Shown: positions 22,271 to 35,720 of the stretch, piece by piece
Numbering within the stretch: position 1 is the first letter of the stretch
How the letters are laid out: the number at the start of each line of letters is the position of its first letter
From: Cyathus striatus
Lineage: Eukaryota; Basidiomycota; Agaricomycetes; Agaricales; Nidulariaceae
NCBI GenBank assembly: GCA_025738555.1
Contig: JAOVFP010000005.1
Location: forward strand, 2,542,001 to 2,606,000
DNA: 64,000 nt
Direction of reading: 5' to 3'
The notes under the pieces: model-generated
Told to the model about the DNA's origin: nothing
What the model saw: only the letters and a program-made list of their open reading frames with translations
The model's database searches: none
Position numbers and translations under genes: made by a program

Positions 22271-24500
22271 GGTGGCCGTCAGTAGTCACATGAAGGTAGA
22301 CAATAGGTCGGTCATAATACTTATTATCCTCGCCTCGTAAAGCTAACCATCACCTCCAGGTAAGTGTGTAATACTACAACAATGTACAACCGCGCATGAA
22401 GCGCTAATATACAGCCAATATATCATGCTTTTAATTCTATCAACCACTATTCGTCTAATGGATCACTAAGAGATGTAATATCACCCGCATAAGCCGACCA
22501 TTATCCCCCAGTACGATCTGATACGAGACTCTTATATCCACCTTGAACATTTCACCCTCTGCACCACCTCTATTTATAGGAGCCACACTCTCCCCGCCTT
22601 GATCCCTGCAGTATAACGGCAGCAGGACCCCGCCAACAGTGGCGTTTTACTTTTGACCCTCTTTCCCCGGGTACATGATGCGCGTAGGTGCTGCTGTCTA
22701 TTTATCTTTATGCCTCCAGATCGTAGACGGACGTATATGGTCTGCTGTGGCCGTCCTTTTGTTGGAATCATATGTTTGTCATATGTTTCTTAAGAGAGGA
22801 AGAAAAGCGCAAGGGAACGAGGACCCCCTTCCTAGTTTGTTGAGATTGGCAGTGGTCACTCTCCTTCGCTACGATTAGGATGTAGGATCGGCGCGTGGAT
22901 GCGCCACAGTGGATGGTGATGCGGGGTGTCGTGGAGCGCTAAAGCTAGCTGCTAACTCGCAGAGCTCTACGTGTCTTGTTCATTGAGCTTTATCTCATTG
23001 TGATTCTTATGGTGACCAGTGAGTCTTGCTATTTTTCTTGGAAGGACAACGGTTAATAACATTCCCAGTGCCGTGTACCTTCACAAGCGGCAGCCATTGG
23101 TGTTGCGGGTCTTGCTGTCCGCTGTTGTGCATTACCTAACGTCTATTAATCAGCTGTATCGCTTCTGGTCCGGTTAGCAATGCTTGTTGCCCTTAAGTTA
23201 ACTTTAAGGCTTGTGTTGCGCGATACTGTAACGCCGTATTGAACCGCCCCGTGCCGAAAGTAGTTGTGCTTCCTTTCTACACTGTTGACTCACTCGCTGC
23301 TCGTTGCTGTCAGCTAGTGCCTACTAAGTAACAGTGTCCTCTGCCTTTCTCTAGAATCCAGCATTTCTCATGTGTTACATCCACAGCTCCTCAGCTGTGA
23401 TCTCGCTGGTCCGCAGGACCTGTGTAATCACCTGCCTCGTGGTTGATTATGTCCGCTGCTAAGCACAGCTCTGTGTACTCGCATGTCATTACCTTTGCAG
23501 TGACAGCGCCAATTGAATCAGGATTCGTACACTTGTCTTTTTGATTAGTACTAAAGCACCCCGTCTTTTGTAGCCTACGATGACACAGTAGGCCCGCGTT
23601 CAAATACACACCTACCTCTTCATCCTCGCAGTGTAGTGGATACGTAGCCCACACTTCGTACCCACTTGAGAAGCCGACCATCCGCGCGCAAAGACTGCAA
23701 CGCAGTGTGACCGAGCCCACCACCGGTATTTTTATCTTAGCACGACATCTCACAACCCACTCTGCCTTTGCATCCTCAGAACTGCTCTTAACAAACCTTA
23801 TCCACTCCTGTACGAAAGTGACACCAAGCCTTATTGTAAGCAGCAAATCCCGTTTTGGTTCTTGTGGAGGAGTCGCCACCCATCCTTTTCGTACCGTCGT
23901 ATGGCACCTCCATAGCGAGCTTTGAGGTTGGTGGGTAGGTCCAATTACGGGCGAGCCCACCAGTGGGCTTCCCGAGGGATAAGTATATTGAGCTGCCGTT
24001 AGTTTACCATTCCGTTTGATCACCACGCAACAGCAACGAACCAAACCTGACTTACATACAATGTAATTCAGGCTTGCGAGGTCGTATATCCTCGTGTACT
24101 TCTGTAAGAGGACAGCCTACCAGGAGACGTCTGTGGACCTGCTCAACCGAGTTCTATATTTCCCTTACTCATTTCCTATCCATTTTGGTACATGTTCATC
24201 TTGTGTAGAGCGAGCGTACGTTATTGTCTTGATTCTACGGAGTGCTACTACACATACAATAGTTTAAAGTAATCGAGCAACAGCATACCGGAAGGGTAAA
24301 TCTCCTGAGGAAGTCGATTTTGTGATAAATAGGTGCGCAATAACGTAGTCTGTAGTAATTATGTTTACCACCTCAGCCTCAGAATATATTCATGATTGAA
24401 CTGCAATAACGACATCTGTAGGCCAGTAAGAACTTCCTCCATTCTCTATTTGATTCAGCTTTCTTCGGGTGAAATATATATTAAATAAGTCGCCTTGCTT
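22271..24500. other. distal part of copy A, no supported gene
   Basis: Conserved with 41760-43600 in copy B. The longest frame (217 codons, 24044-23391, minus) is broken by stops and shifts in copy B and shows no motif. 24100-24500 has no counterpart that I could find in the window. Confidence 0.4.
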
Positions 24501-24866
24501 GCGAGGTAAGTACTGTGGGAACTTAGGAGTTTGAAGTTAGGATACAGCACTAAGGATATGGAGCGGTGTTTTCTCCCTCCTTTCTTCTCTGAAGCACTTC
24601 TTTCCTCCCTTGTTCCCTCCTGTCCAAGTCACTTTTTTTTCGCTTGATTCTTCTACCAAATTTTTAATTTTTGAGGAGTTTTCGATAGGGCCTGGTCAGG
24701 AAAGGCCTCCCGTTGAAATGTAGTAATGGTCTCACATGGATGGTATAGGTACTTACTTGTACTTACTGCAGATAATAGTTCACATAGAGCACTTCAGGAA
24801 TATTTGAAAGATCAAAAGGCCATCGGAAGTTACGAATTAACCATTCGAAAATGTACAGATTACAGC

Positions 24867-26070
24867 TCATGCTTCATCATCAACTTGGAAATCTCCTAAT
24901 GCACTGCTCACATCCCAAGGAGAGTCCAGTTCATTCACTGCATTTTGTTGCGGATCTTGAGCTGGTGAAACCCTTCGAGTATGTAAAATCAAACGACAAC
25001 CCTACATCGCATGAAGTTGTCAGCGCGTTAGGTTGTCTGTCAAACAGTTAATAACTAACCACGGTCGATATAAATAAGATGTAGAGACTGGGAGTATTCG
25101 CTAAATCAAATACAAGAACAATTCACAGAACAGTACACACTTACGGGAATGTTATCTCTGAAATACGGTCAAGGAAAATTTTATTCGTAGCGAACGTAAC
25201 TGATGAAATTGTCGATGCTACAGAAGGTTATAAAACGGTTGAGTGAATAAGCCCAAATGGAAAAATCTACATACCTGCTGTAAATGCGAGCATTATATAA
25301 CTATCTTTTGTAAGTCGCTGCAAAAGGGGTCCAATGACTCTCATAGCCGCTCCCGCCCCTCTTAATGCGTGCTTTATCGAAAGCGTCCTCCCAAAAGTTA
25401 GTGTGATAAATATAGCTTGTACACCAAACTGCGTAAATCTGAAACATACTATTATTAGTCATTGCAGGACGTATATAGCAAAAGCTGTGAAGCATACGTA
25501 AAAATATAGAATCCATTTTTTTCTACATTAATTAGTCCACATGTTGCAGCGAACTTATGCTGAGGAAGGCAGAGAACGGCAGACAAAATTGCGCCGAGTA
25601 TCCACCCTGCAAAGAGGAGGATCAAGAATATTGTCATTAGCGTCTGTTGACCATAAAGTGCATAAACTAGGAGTTGTTAGATGTGTTTAGAGTGTGGTGT
25701 TTTTGTTCTTACTCCGGACTATCATGATCAGATTTAGTATACCCGTGAAGTAGTAGGTCGTCACTGTTTCATAAATAATCACCCCTTGGCAGTACCGATG
25801 AGGTACATTAGGGTAATACGTTGAAAGGTTTATAAAACAGCACATGTGGGCACTAAGAAATCAGCTGGAATACGGATGTTGTATCGATGAACGCACATAA
25901 GCATGAGTACCATTGAATATCGCGAACAGATATACAGGCATTTTAAGAATATGAATTGGCCTGGTGATCTGAGTGGTCTCAAAAATCAGTGTAGTTCGAA
26001 GGATTCCACGACGTACGTCCGTAAGAAGCTCTTTTCCTCTTCAGCGTATCTGGTGCGTTCCCATATCCAT
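24867..26070 (-). CDS. DUF6533-type multi-pass membrane protein, copy B
   Basis: Same exon structure as copy A, with all internal splice sites kept. The end reads GCRLILHTRR-like then SALGDFQVDDEA and TGA at 24867. The segments TLMTIFLILLFAGWILGAIL (near 25620) and FITLTFGRTLSIKHALRG (near 25390) are open. No lesion is visible in the part that can be aligned, so this is the best candidate for a working paralogue. The N-terminal exon near 26448 (MTTTEAVNLQ) could not be joined with certainty. The nested transposon begins 260 bp upstream of that start and could have changed its promoter. Confidence 0.7.
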
Positions 26071-26749
26071 ATTAAACCTGAAATGACTTTCGACCCACAT
26101 TTATATTTGCAGAGCTAAAACCGTAAAAGTGATTGTTTACGCACCGCAGGAAATTGAAGCACCAAGCATCCTTAGCAATACGGCGGCTGGTAAGAAGTTA
26201 GCATGTTATGGTTCCTTATATCCCTCACTTTTAAATAAGTGCACTAAATCAAGGTTTGCGCATCCAGGGCCGGTGATAGTCGATGTCATTTTCCTGAGAA
26301 TCAAAATTATGTACGCGCTGTGCCGTGTTTGCATCTTCGGTTCGGTCTGCAATGGAAATGTCAAAAACATGTGACGGTCATACTGAAACGCTAAAATGTT
26401 GAAGATTTCAGATGTTGTCTGCAGGTTGACAGCTTCAGTGGTGGTCACCTGGCAATCATATAACTAGGCAGCGGTAATTCAGAGTAGCAATGCCAAAATC
26501 AACCAAAATAAATAAGTAATGGCTTGGGTGGCATGAAGGGTCTTGCCAGCTTGTCTGGCGTTATTAGTATGACCGCAGTTTGAGTTTGTTTCAAATGTAA
26601 TATGCTTTTGATCTTGGGGAGTTCTAAAGATCGACGGTAGGTATGTATTTAGAAAGTAAGGACTTTGGTGAAAACTTAGCGGAAGTTAAGTGGAAGTACT
26701 AGTGGCAAAATGCCCGGGATGGACGAAAAGCGACACTATACACCGTGTA

Positions 26750-29700
26750 AGGTAGAGAGCACACAGTTCCAGCACCCTTACGTAATACGAAATTCAGTCT
26801 CGATTCAGTACCTAATTCCTTCCTCAGCAGTTGCTTTTACAAAATTCTGACTCCAACAAGTTGTTCTATGTACTATTTGAATCAAATTGTTGGGATTATT
26901 TTTTTGAAAAAGTAATTGCTGACTTCATAATTTCGAACACATTTTTTTTCAAGAAAAGTGACTCAAAATGCTATATTATGATGTTTCCAAATGGTTGGAA
27001 GCCATTTTGAAATTTCGGCCTCAAACATTTTGCAGCTTATGTAATTACATCACGTGATATTTCTAAGCAACAATTTGTCTACGTAATTAGAACACGTGAT
27101 GTTTCCATGCGAACGGAACAGCTCGTGTGGTGTGTGTGTCATTCTAAAAACAGATAGTTTTGCCCCCGGAATCATGGGTAGACGTTCTAAATGTTCGATA
27201 AACCGTTTAAAGAACTTGAATAAAGATACAAGCCTAGCAGATGGCACTATCAAGGGTACATCAATGCCAATGCAGGCAACAGTGGAGGAAATCCCAGATT
27301 CTGAAGATGATGACTATGTGCCAGAACACGGTGCGAGCACAGAACAGTGAAGAGTGAGAGTATTAATAACTGACAACTTAATGACAGCAGCATCCGATTC
27401 TGACACATCTGATGCAGAGGAATTCGATTTTGAGGAAGATGGAGAACCTGATTCTGATGAAGAACAGGAGATTCAAACAGAAGCAAAGGTGCTTCAGTTT
27501 TCTGCCATGCTTCATGAGGCACAAGTTGTTGCCATATGAGCACAGCATGCAGTCGCAGAACAGAAACCAAAGAGGAAAGCACATTACACAGGAAATGCTG
27601 TAAGAATGAAGCAGCTGTGGGCTGCAAAACGGCGCAAGATCTCAGCAACTGGAACACAACCTTTCATATCGAACTTCTTTAAGAAAAAGGATGCTGAAAT
27701 TATGGTGGATTCTGGCAGTGACGGAGATGAAAGCAATGTGGAAAGCGAAGTTGAAAGCAACACGGACTCAGCAAACTTGTTGAATACAGCAGAAATCAAC
27801 AGTGAAGATAACGTGCAGCAAGTACTATTAGCAACCAGTGGTACAAATGCAGAACCAGTGAGATAAACATATATAACATGATGACACAAACTTACTTGTT
27901 TCAGGCCAGCACAAACCATCCTGATAACGAAGAAGTTTTAGATAAACAAGTAGCAGAAGCCCGGGTAAAAGAACTACTTGCAGAAATGCAATACCACACC
28001 ACTTCTGCAGATACGAGCTCATTCACAATGAATGAAAATATTCTGCAGACATTTAGTCTCTCAAATTGAGCTGTTCTTCTTGATGCAAAGTTAAAACTTA
28101 CTTTGCGAAGTAACGATAAGAAACTTGATGTGTTCTTCCGAAAGCGAATTATGGGAATGGTAGGAACACTGAACTTATTCCTAGATATAGAATTAAAGTA
28201 TACCTGGCGACAAGCATCGTTAATTGTAGCAAAAGCAGCAGGGCATGGAATAAACCATGCTCGAAATTTATGCACCTGGATTGCCAACTTCCTACATGAC
28301 AAGAAGCTTCCACTTCATCGATATGGGACATATAACACATCTATTCTTGAAGATGAGGATTTCTCACATGACCTCCACCTCCACTTGCTTGAGATTTCAA
28401 AGAATGGCTATATTACTGCTCGGAGTATTGTTGAATATGTTGCAACCCCAGAGGTGCAATTGCGACTGGGTACAAGAGCTCGAGGAATTTCTGAATGGAC
28501 TGCACAATGGTGGTTGAAGAAACTGAGTTGGCGATATGGAAAAAAACAAAACGGAATGTATATCGATGGCCATGAAAGAATTGATATCATCCAATATTGA
28601 GAAACCTTCTGTAAACGCTGGAAGGAATATGAAAAACGCTTTTTCATTTATGACAATGATGGAAATATAATATCCTCACCAGTACCATTTCCCGTTCCAC
28701 AAGGCGAATTGCGCTTTCAGCTCATTGTCGTTACACATGACGAATCCACCTTTTACGCCAACGATCGCCGAAGAGTACTGTGGTCTCATCCAGCCACCAA
28801 GCCAGTAGCTGAGCCGAAAGGAGAGGGTGTATCATTGATGATTTCGGAGTTTCTTGTTCCTGAATGGGGTCAATTAACATATCAAGAGCAGTCAGTACCC
28901 AAATATCTCCAATTAGATGAATACTTACTCAAAAAAATAGAGATGCACGGGTAGTGTTCAAGGCAGGGAAGAATCGAGATGGATATTTTGCGTCTGAGCA
29001 CCTGCTTGAGCAAGTTAAAAGTGCTGTTGACATTTTTGAAGCCAGGACCAATGGTGCCGCTACTGGACTGTTCATGTTTGATAATGCACCCAGTCATCAA
29101 AAGCGGGCCCCAGATGCCCTTTCTGCATGTCGAATGGTCAAAAATCCACGAGCTAATTGGACTCACCATAAAAACGGTCCAAGAATGAGGCCAACAACAT
29201 TTGGACCAGACAATACTCCACAAGAATTCTATTACCCAGATGAGCATCCTACCATGGGGGGATGGTTTAAAGGAATGGAACAAGTCATTAGAGAGTGTGG
29301 TCTGTGGCCACAAAGCGGTGGAATGAGAGCTGAATGCGAGGGGTTCAGGTGTAAAGAAGGAAGCACTGACTGCTGTTGCCGTCGACTTCTATTTTCCCAG
29401 CCAGACTTCATCAATCAAAAGTCACACCTCGAGGAATATATTACATCACGAGGGCACATCTGTGATTTCTACCCGAAGTATCACTGCGAGCTCAATTTCA
29501 TTGAACAGTACTGGGGTGCTGCTAAACTACGATACAGAAACTCTCCCAGAACATCTGACATCAATGCAATGGAGAAAAATGTTCTTGAATGCCTAGATGA
29601 TGTTCCACAACTTCAAATTATGCGGTATGTAAATGCTTATACACTAATTAATATATCTCTTTTCTTATCAGTGATCTTCAGATATGCAAACCGGTCTGCC

Positions 29701-30015
29701 CGCTTCATTAATACTTATGACCAAGGCTTAAATGGACCTGAGACCGCTTGGGCTAATAAAAGATATCATGGTCACCGGATCCTTCCACCCACAATGGCAG
29801 CTGAACTTAAGGCCGCATATCATCAGCACATGCTCAAATTCAACTCCTAATATTACTAGTAATTATAATATATATAATGTGTATCACGTATCACTCATTT
29901 GGACTTATGTCTTGAAGATATAACTTCAGGATTTTTCCGAACCGCACATTTTGCACCTCTTGGCGCTTACATAATCAGATTATGTAAGGGTGCTGGAACT
30001 GTGTGCTCTCTACCT
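26750..30015 (+). mobile_element. Tc1/IS630-like DDE transposon nested in the outer element
   Basis: TIRs of about 37 bp begin AGGTAGAGAGCACACAGTTC at 26750 and end at 30015. The TA target duplication is at 26748-26749 and 30016-30017. It lies within a few bases of the inner limit of the outer element's left TIR. It carries one transposase gene in plus orientation. The shared AGGTAGA tip and TA target link it to the 1.05-kb derivative at 44003-45048. Confidence 0.92.
27174..29850 (+). pseudogene. DDE transposase, four in-frame TGA stops and one frameshift
   Basis: Starts MGRRSKCSINR at 27174. The N-terminal third is acidic, followed by ISNFFKKKDAEIM, then a DNA-binding-like region (YTWRQASLIVAKAAG) and the DDE core: THDESTFYAND (first Asp, near 28740), MFDNAPSHQK (second Asp, near 29080), CELNFIEQYWGAAK (Glu, near 29500). 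Introns are inferred at 27858-27904 (GTGAGA..TTTCAG) and 29625-29681 (GTATGT..TTCAG), both joining in phase. TGA stops lie at 27348, 27537, 28067 and 28598, and the frame resumes each time. A one-base loss in an A run near 28935 shifts the frame between LLKK and DARVVFKAG. The core resembles the IS630/Tc1/mariner group by motif spacing and TA target; family placement is by motif only. Confidence 0.88.
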
Positions 30016-30201
30016 TAATTCCGATGTATCGCATACACCATGTTGCTTTCCCGCGGTACTTAAAAAATACTTTAATAAAAATTTGTTGATTAATAATAAG
30101 GAATAATAAATAATGAGAAACAATACTTGAAAATTTTGAGCACAACGTACGACGACGTCTCCCCACACGTCCCCGCTTTCATCATCAATCTTCTTTAAAC
30201 T

Positions 30202-30450
30202 ATGTCATCAGGAACGCATTCTGCACGCGACGACGTATTTCTGGCCTCTGTTTCTGAGGACATTATACGTGAATTTCGTGACCAAGTAAGTGTTCTAAGC
30301 TGTATCTTCGAGACCAAGCTCATATATTGACATCTCTTAGGTGTTATCAAAGGAATTCGTGGCGAAGCACCTCAAGTGCTATCGGAATCCATCTTGAATG
30401 GTTTTCTTGAGTGCTATGGAAGCCCATCTGATAATATATTCTAACACAAT
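30202..30450 (+). other. possible 5' exons of the outer element's gene
   Basis: ATG at 30202 opens 28 codons (SARDDVFLASVSEDIIREF) up to a GTAAGT donor at 30286. A TTAG acceptor ends at 30340. Downstream, one frame gives VLSKEFVAKHLKCYRNPS then TGA. Another frame stays open 35 codons (IKGIRGEAPQVLSES) but needs a different splice phase. Family not recognised. Confidence 0.4.
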
Positions 30451-30471
30451 TTGATTATAAAGTTACTACTA

Positions 30472-30745
30472 CTGTACCAATACAACCAAGTGTTCAGTGA
30501 CGTGTCACACAGGGTCATGAACAGGAACAGATGTCCTGTTTGTCATGCATCACAGAGCCATTTGAACAGAGGTACATCGAAAAATTGAGGTTAAGGTTGA
30601 ATTTTTGGCGGCTCGCTTCGCTTGCATAGATTTCCATGAACAGTTAAGATTTTTGTCACACCTCACACGACCCTTTGAACAGAAGGTCCGAGTGTTCAAG
30701 GCCGTCATGCCGAAAAGTGGCGAACACTTGGTTGTATTGGTACAG
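30472..30745. mobile_element. 274-bp MITE, TA target site, in the outer element
   Basis: Perfect inverted ends CTGTACCAATACAACCAAGT at 30472 and 30745, flanked by TA (30470-30471, 30746-30747). Internally it contains two similar GTCACAC..TTTGAACAG stretches. Non-coding. Confidence 0.9.
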
Positions 30746-31312
30746 TACTGTTTATTTATGATCCTGGTTTTCTACCCTCCCTCTCCTTCATTCTTCATGC
30801 ATTGTGGACATCTGGCTGTCCCAGTTTCCAGTGGTAAGGAACCTAGGCTGCGAAGCGTTGGCAGGGTTAAACAGTGCAAGATGATTATACCCATCCTTAT
30901 TGGGGACAACATCGAGGTAAGAACATCGAGGTAAGCATTGCTCGCAAGCGTTGAGAATGTTGATTTGCCAATAAGTGATGCAGGAAGAGGATAAGTCGAT
31001 TGTTCCTAACAGTAACTGACCCATCAGCAGGTATACCAACATGTAATGAAATACATAGTTCCCAAGTGAGTGTGTGGGTGAAAGTTGAGACAGAGACTGA
31101 TGACGATGGAGAGGTGGAGGTGTTTGCAGAGGGAGGAATAACATAGAGATCATTGTCGAGTACGAATGCAAGAGCATTGCCTACTGGAGCCCAAGTAGCT
31201 TATGCAGTTTTGGCAGGTGATGAAGGTGGAACGATGGGTATGGTTTGCTTTGTACTTAGAGTATGAACGTAGTAGTTCCCGGACTCCAAATACATAATAA
31301 GTAAAAAAAATT

Positions 31313-31393
31313 ATGTAGATAAAGGTTTGAACTAAGAACCTTCAAATTAAGTTGAAGTTGTACGAACACAACTTACCACTAAGCAATCTACTG
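31313..31393 (-). ncRNA. degenerate tRNA-like sequence
   Basis: On the minus strand the outer ends pair (AGTAGAT with ATCTACA, 6 of 7). A D-arm CTTA-GTGG-TAAG carries an A-box-like TTGCTTAGTGG. An arm GTTGT..ACAAC sits where the anticodon stem belongs, CTTCAA..TTGAAG resembles a long variable arm (Ser/Leu type), and AGTTCAAAC resembles a B box. The anticodon loop has six bases and the T stem is mispaired, so it is a relic or a Pol III promoter fragment rather than a working tRNA. Confidence 0.35.
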
Positions 31394-31956
31394 TTAAATG
31401 TACCTTGATACATACTTTACTTATGCCCATACCACTACTGTATTTTGAAAAATTATAATATGTTAACTCGGAATTACTCAGTTAAAGAAACACATTCAAG
31501 TTTATTTTTCGTGTGGGAAGTTACACCGTGTAAATTTTGACACGGCTATTCATTCATCTGGCACTTTTTGTAACTACAAATGCAATTCCCACTAACTTTA
31601 GTTAGTAGGGTTATAGGGCTCGAGCTCCAATATTTTTTGGCAGTAGATCACTTTTTGTTTGCTTCTATTTAATATTTCGGCTTCCGGCTCCCCTCTTGTT
31701 GTTCGCATTTTAGTAAATGTCTGTGCGCATGCGATCTGTATCATATATTGGCCGTGATAAGTTGTTTACACGCTTTTTTCCTGTCTATCTTCCCCTCCCT
31801 ATGCTTCTCCTGCCGGGAGGTCGTTTTATTACGGTTTACTCACTTGCTTCCTTTTATAGTCTTTACTATCATATCCTCACCGTACATCTTATATCTTCAT
31901 CGCGGTTTTAGCCTTGGAAAAGTTGACATACTTGTGCAGGTCTCATTACTGTTGAT

Positions 31957-32595
31957 ATGGGTTCTTCTCATACCTTTGATCGGTCTGATCTGGTCCATAT
32001 CCTTGGAGTGGATGTTGATATTTGTGTACTGTTCAAGGGGTCAGGAAATGATATTCAAAACTTATTGGTTTCACACAATGTTATTGTGGATGATCCCGGG
32101 TCTGTTCACAGAAGAAATCGTTTTATCCAACATATATTTTTCGGAGGCTGTTTAGCAATTGAAACTGGAACTTTATGCGAGGCGGCAAGGAATTGGTTCT
32201 GCAACGTTAATGAGCTATGTAACTTTTTTCTGTCACGCATAATATATTCATCTCTTTTAGATCAAAACTTGGCTGATGTTGCTACTCTGCTATCTATTCC
32301 CAGTGCTTCTCCCTCGCTTTTCAGACCTCGTATTATCCATGACCTATCTTTGCATTGTTGCTGCTTTCAGCGCCCACCTGTACAACAGTTCGGTAGCCCT
32401 GAAATCTTCAATCATTTGGATCGTCTGTTGAAACCTGAACTTGAGGAATTTGCATCTAGACATGGTTTATCTGTTTCTCATGACTCTTTTTCCTTGGAGG
32501 AGCTCCAAGTAACCGTAACTGAACATATTTCCAATGGATCTTGTGCTTCCTCACCTTATTATATCTGCCAACAATTTGTCGTCTACAGTTGTTAG
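31957..32595 (+). CDS. unrecognised ORF of the outer element
   Basis: 212 codons from MGSSHTFDRSDL. The middle includes LDRLLKPELEEFASRHGLS followed by SLEELQVTVTEHISNGSC, a pattern a little like a SAP-type helix-helix segment. A following stretch in another frame near 32600-32760 gives VKQLRALLKKFVNNLRSH, and near 32805 IRETWPHLLSRDQKLALVRY. Together they look like one protein broken by introns or frameshifts. I cannot name the family; a link to transposon-encoded DNA-binding proteins is a guess. Confidence 0.4.
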   Translation: MGSSHTFDRSDLVHILGVDVDICVLFKGSGNDIQNLLVSHNVIVDDPGSVHRRNRFIQHIFFGGCLAIETGTLCEAARNWFCNVNELCNFFLSRIIYSSLLDQNLADVATLLSIPSASPSLFRPRIIHDLSLHCCCFQRPPVQQFGSPEIFNHLDRLLKPELEEFASRHGLSVSHDSFSLEELQVTVTEHISNGSCASSPYYICQQFVVYSC

Positions 32596-32772
32596 TGTTG
32601 GAGCTTGTAAACCCTTCTATTAATTTACGTCCCTTGCGACGATTATTAAATGTACTTGGCATAATAATAAATGTTTCTGAGGCATCTGTTAAACAGCTGC
32701 GAGCATTGCTCAAAAAATTTGTTAACAATCTTAGGAGTCACTCACATTTGGGCGTTGACAATATTGCTATAG

Positions 32773-33443
32773 ATGAGACATAATGTACCTCGAGCAACAT
32801 TCGGGAAACATGGCCGCATTTACTTAGCCGTGATCAAAAATTGGCCCTCGTCCGTTACCTATTTCATTTTTATGAACTGTTCTCTTTTAACAATTTGTAC
32901 TATATTTTCTGGTTGTCCCTCCCTAGCGTATCTACTTAAAATAACTATTCTACTTCGACACATTATGCCCCTGCTTTTTGTACAATGTATTATACTGAAA
33001 TGTTCCTATCTACTGAATGCTATTTCATTTCAGCTCTCGCATCTTTGTATCTTCTCTTTCAAACTCTCGAACCGTTATCTTGAACTCTTGTTACGTCGTA
33101 GTATGGCTATATTTTGCATTGTGCTTAGGCCGTTTCTTGAGTGCTCGTGCGCTTCTCTTGTCCTTTTCAGAGGCACTGCTTCAATAATTGGTATCAATTC
33201 CCGTTCGTACTCATATAACAATTTCGATTTTATTTGAAATCTATCAACCTTGCTTATGCTTAAAGTACTTGTTCGTATTATATTTTTTTAACATTCTTTG
33301 TCCCTTTCGCAACTTCGTAGCTTACCCTATCTAGTGTTGTATTGGTTTGTTCAATTTTATCGTAGTTAGTGGGCTTTGCCGGCGATAGCCGGCCTTATTT
33401 GTTATATTATACGGTGTATGGTGTCGCTTTTCGTACCTACCCC
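32773..33443 (+). other. 3' part of the outer element, frame fragments only
   Basis: Open frames here are cysteine- and serine-rich, and they change frame repeatedly. Only the ETWPHLLSRDQKLALVRYLF stretch looks protein-like. Confidence 0.3.
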
Positions 33444-33925
33444 AAAATGCCTGATGTTTGCACTGGAATCGGCACTAGCTAACGCCATCATCTTTTGAAA
33501 TAATCAATTGTAAATATGCACCTAAATTATAAGGCGAGCTGTCAGTGTCACGTGTTTCTCCCCATGCTTCAATCTTACTGACAGAATTTTGTGATTACTG
33601 TAAGCTTATTCTAAAGGATACGTACCACGACTAGAAGAAATGGGAAGGCGAAGATCGGACTATTTTTATTAAGGGGACAGCGGTTGAACAGTGGCGTGCG
33701 ATGGCGACCAAATGGCGACCTGTAAGTTCAATAATCAGCGATGCTCGAGGAGATGATACTAACTCCAATGTAGAAAAACAGAATTTGCTTATTACATGCG
33801 CTCGAGGGACATTAAGGACATCCTTTCCCTGGGCCGCTCAAGTGGCTGACGTTATTACACCATTCAAAGACCACTGGAATAGTGAAACTAAGGACTCCTG
33901 CCACATCAGCAAGCACTGGTTTTTG

Positions 33926-35720
<1,795 letters not shown>

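Larger units (their letters stand above)
13030..24500. repeat. tandem segmental duplication, copy A (parts X and Y contiguous)
   Basis: 13030-15640 matches 24520-26700 and, from 13870, 43620-46890. 15680-24100 matches 33452-43600, and its first kilobase also matches 52230-53265. Copy A joins X to Y without an insertion at the junction and so gives the pre-insertion sequence for B and C. Its own unique insertion is the MITE region at 13130-13670. Confidence 0.85.
26715..33443 (+). mobile_element. DNA transposon of unknown superfamily, 8-9-bp TSD, hosting a second transposon
   Basis: Ends CGGGATGGACGAAAAGCGAC (26715) and the complement of GGGTAGGTACGAAAAGCGAC (33443) form a roughly 30-bp TIR. 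They are flanked by (C)AAAATGCC at 26706-26714 and 33443-33451. Copy A reads GCAAATGCCTGATG at this point with no insertion. Minus the inner transposon the element is about 3.46 kb. Its putative gene starts at ATG 30202, and later ORFs lie at 31957-33230. The TSD length would suit hAT or KDZ (Zisupton-like) elements, but no transposase core is recognised. Confidence 0.8.

Noticed and set aside
23391..24044. 217-codon minus-strand frame in copy A
   Set aside because: The same region in copy B is broken by several stops and shifts, and no motif is present; probably a chance frame.
3168..29850. TGA read as an amino acid (code change) to explain stops in transposon genes
   Set aside because: TGA appears as the final stop in the conserved DUF6533 copies and the 153-aa gene, and CpG decay explains the pattern more simply.
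30202..33230. Helitron assignment for the outer element
   Set aside because: It has terminal inverted repeats and a target duplication, and no Rep or helicase motif; the SAP-like segment alone is not enough.
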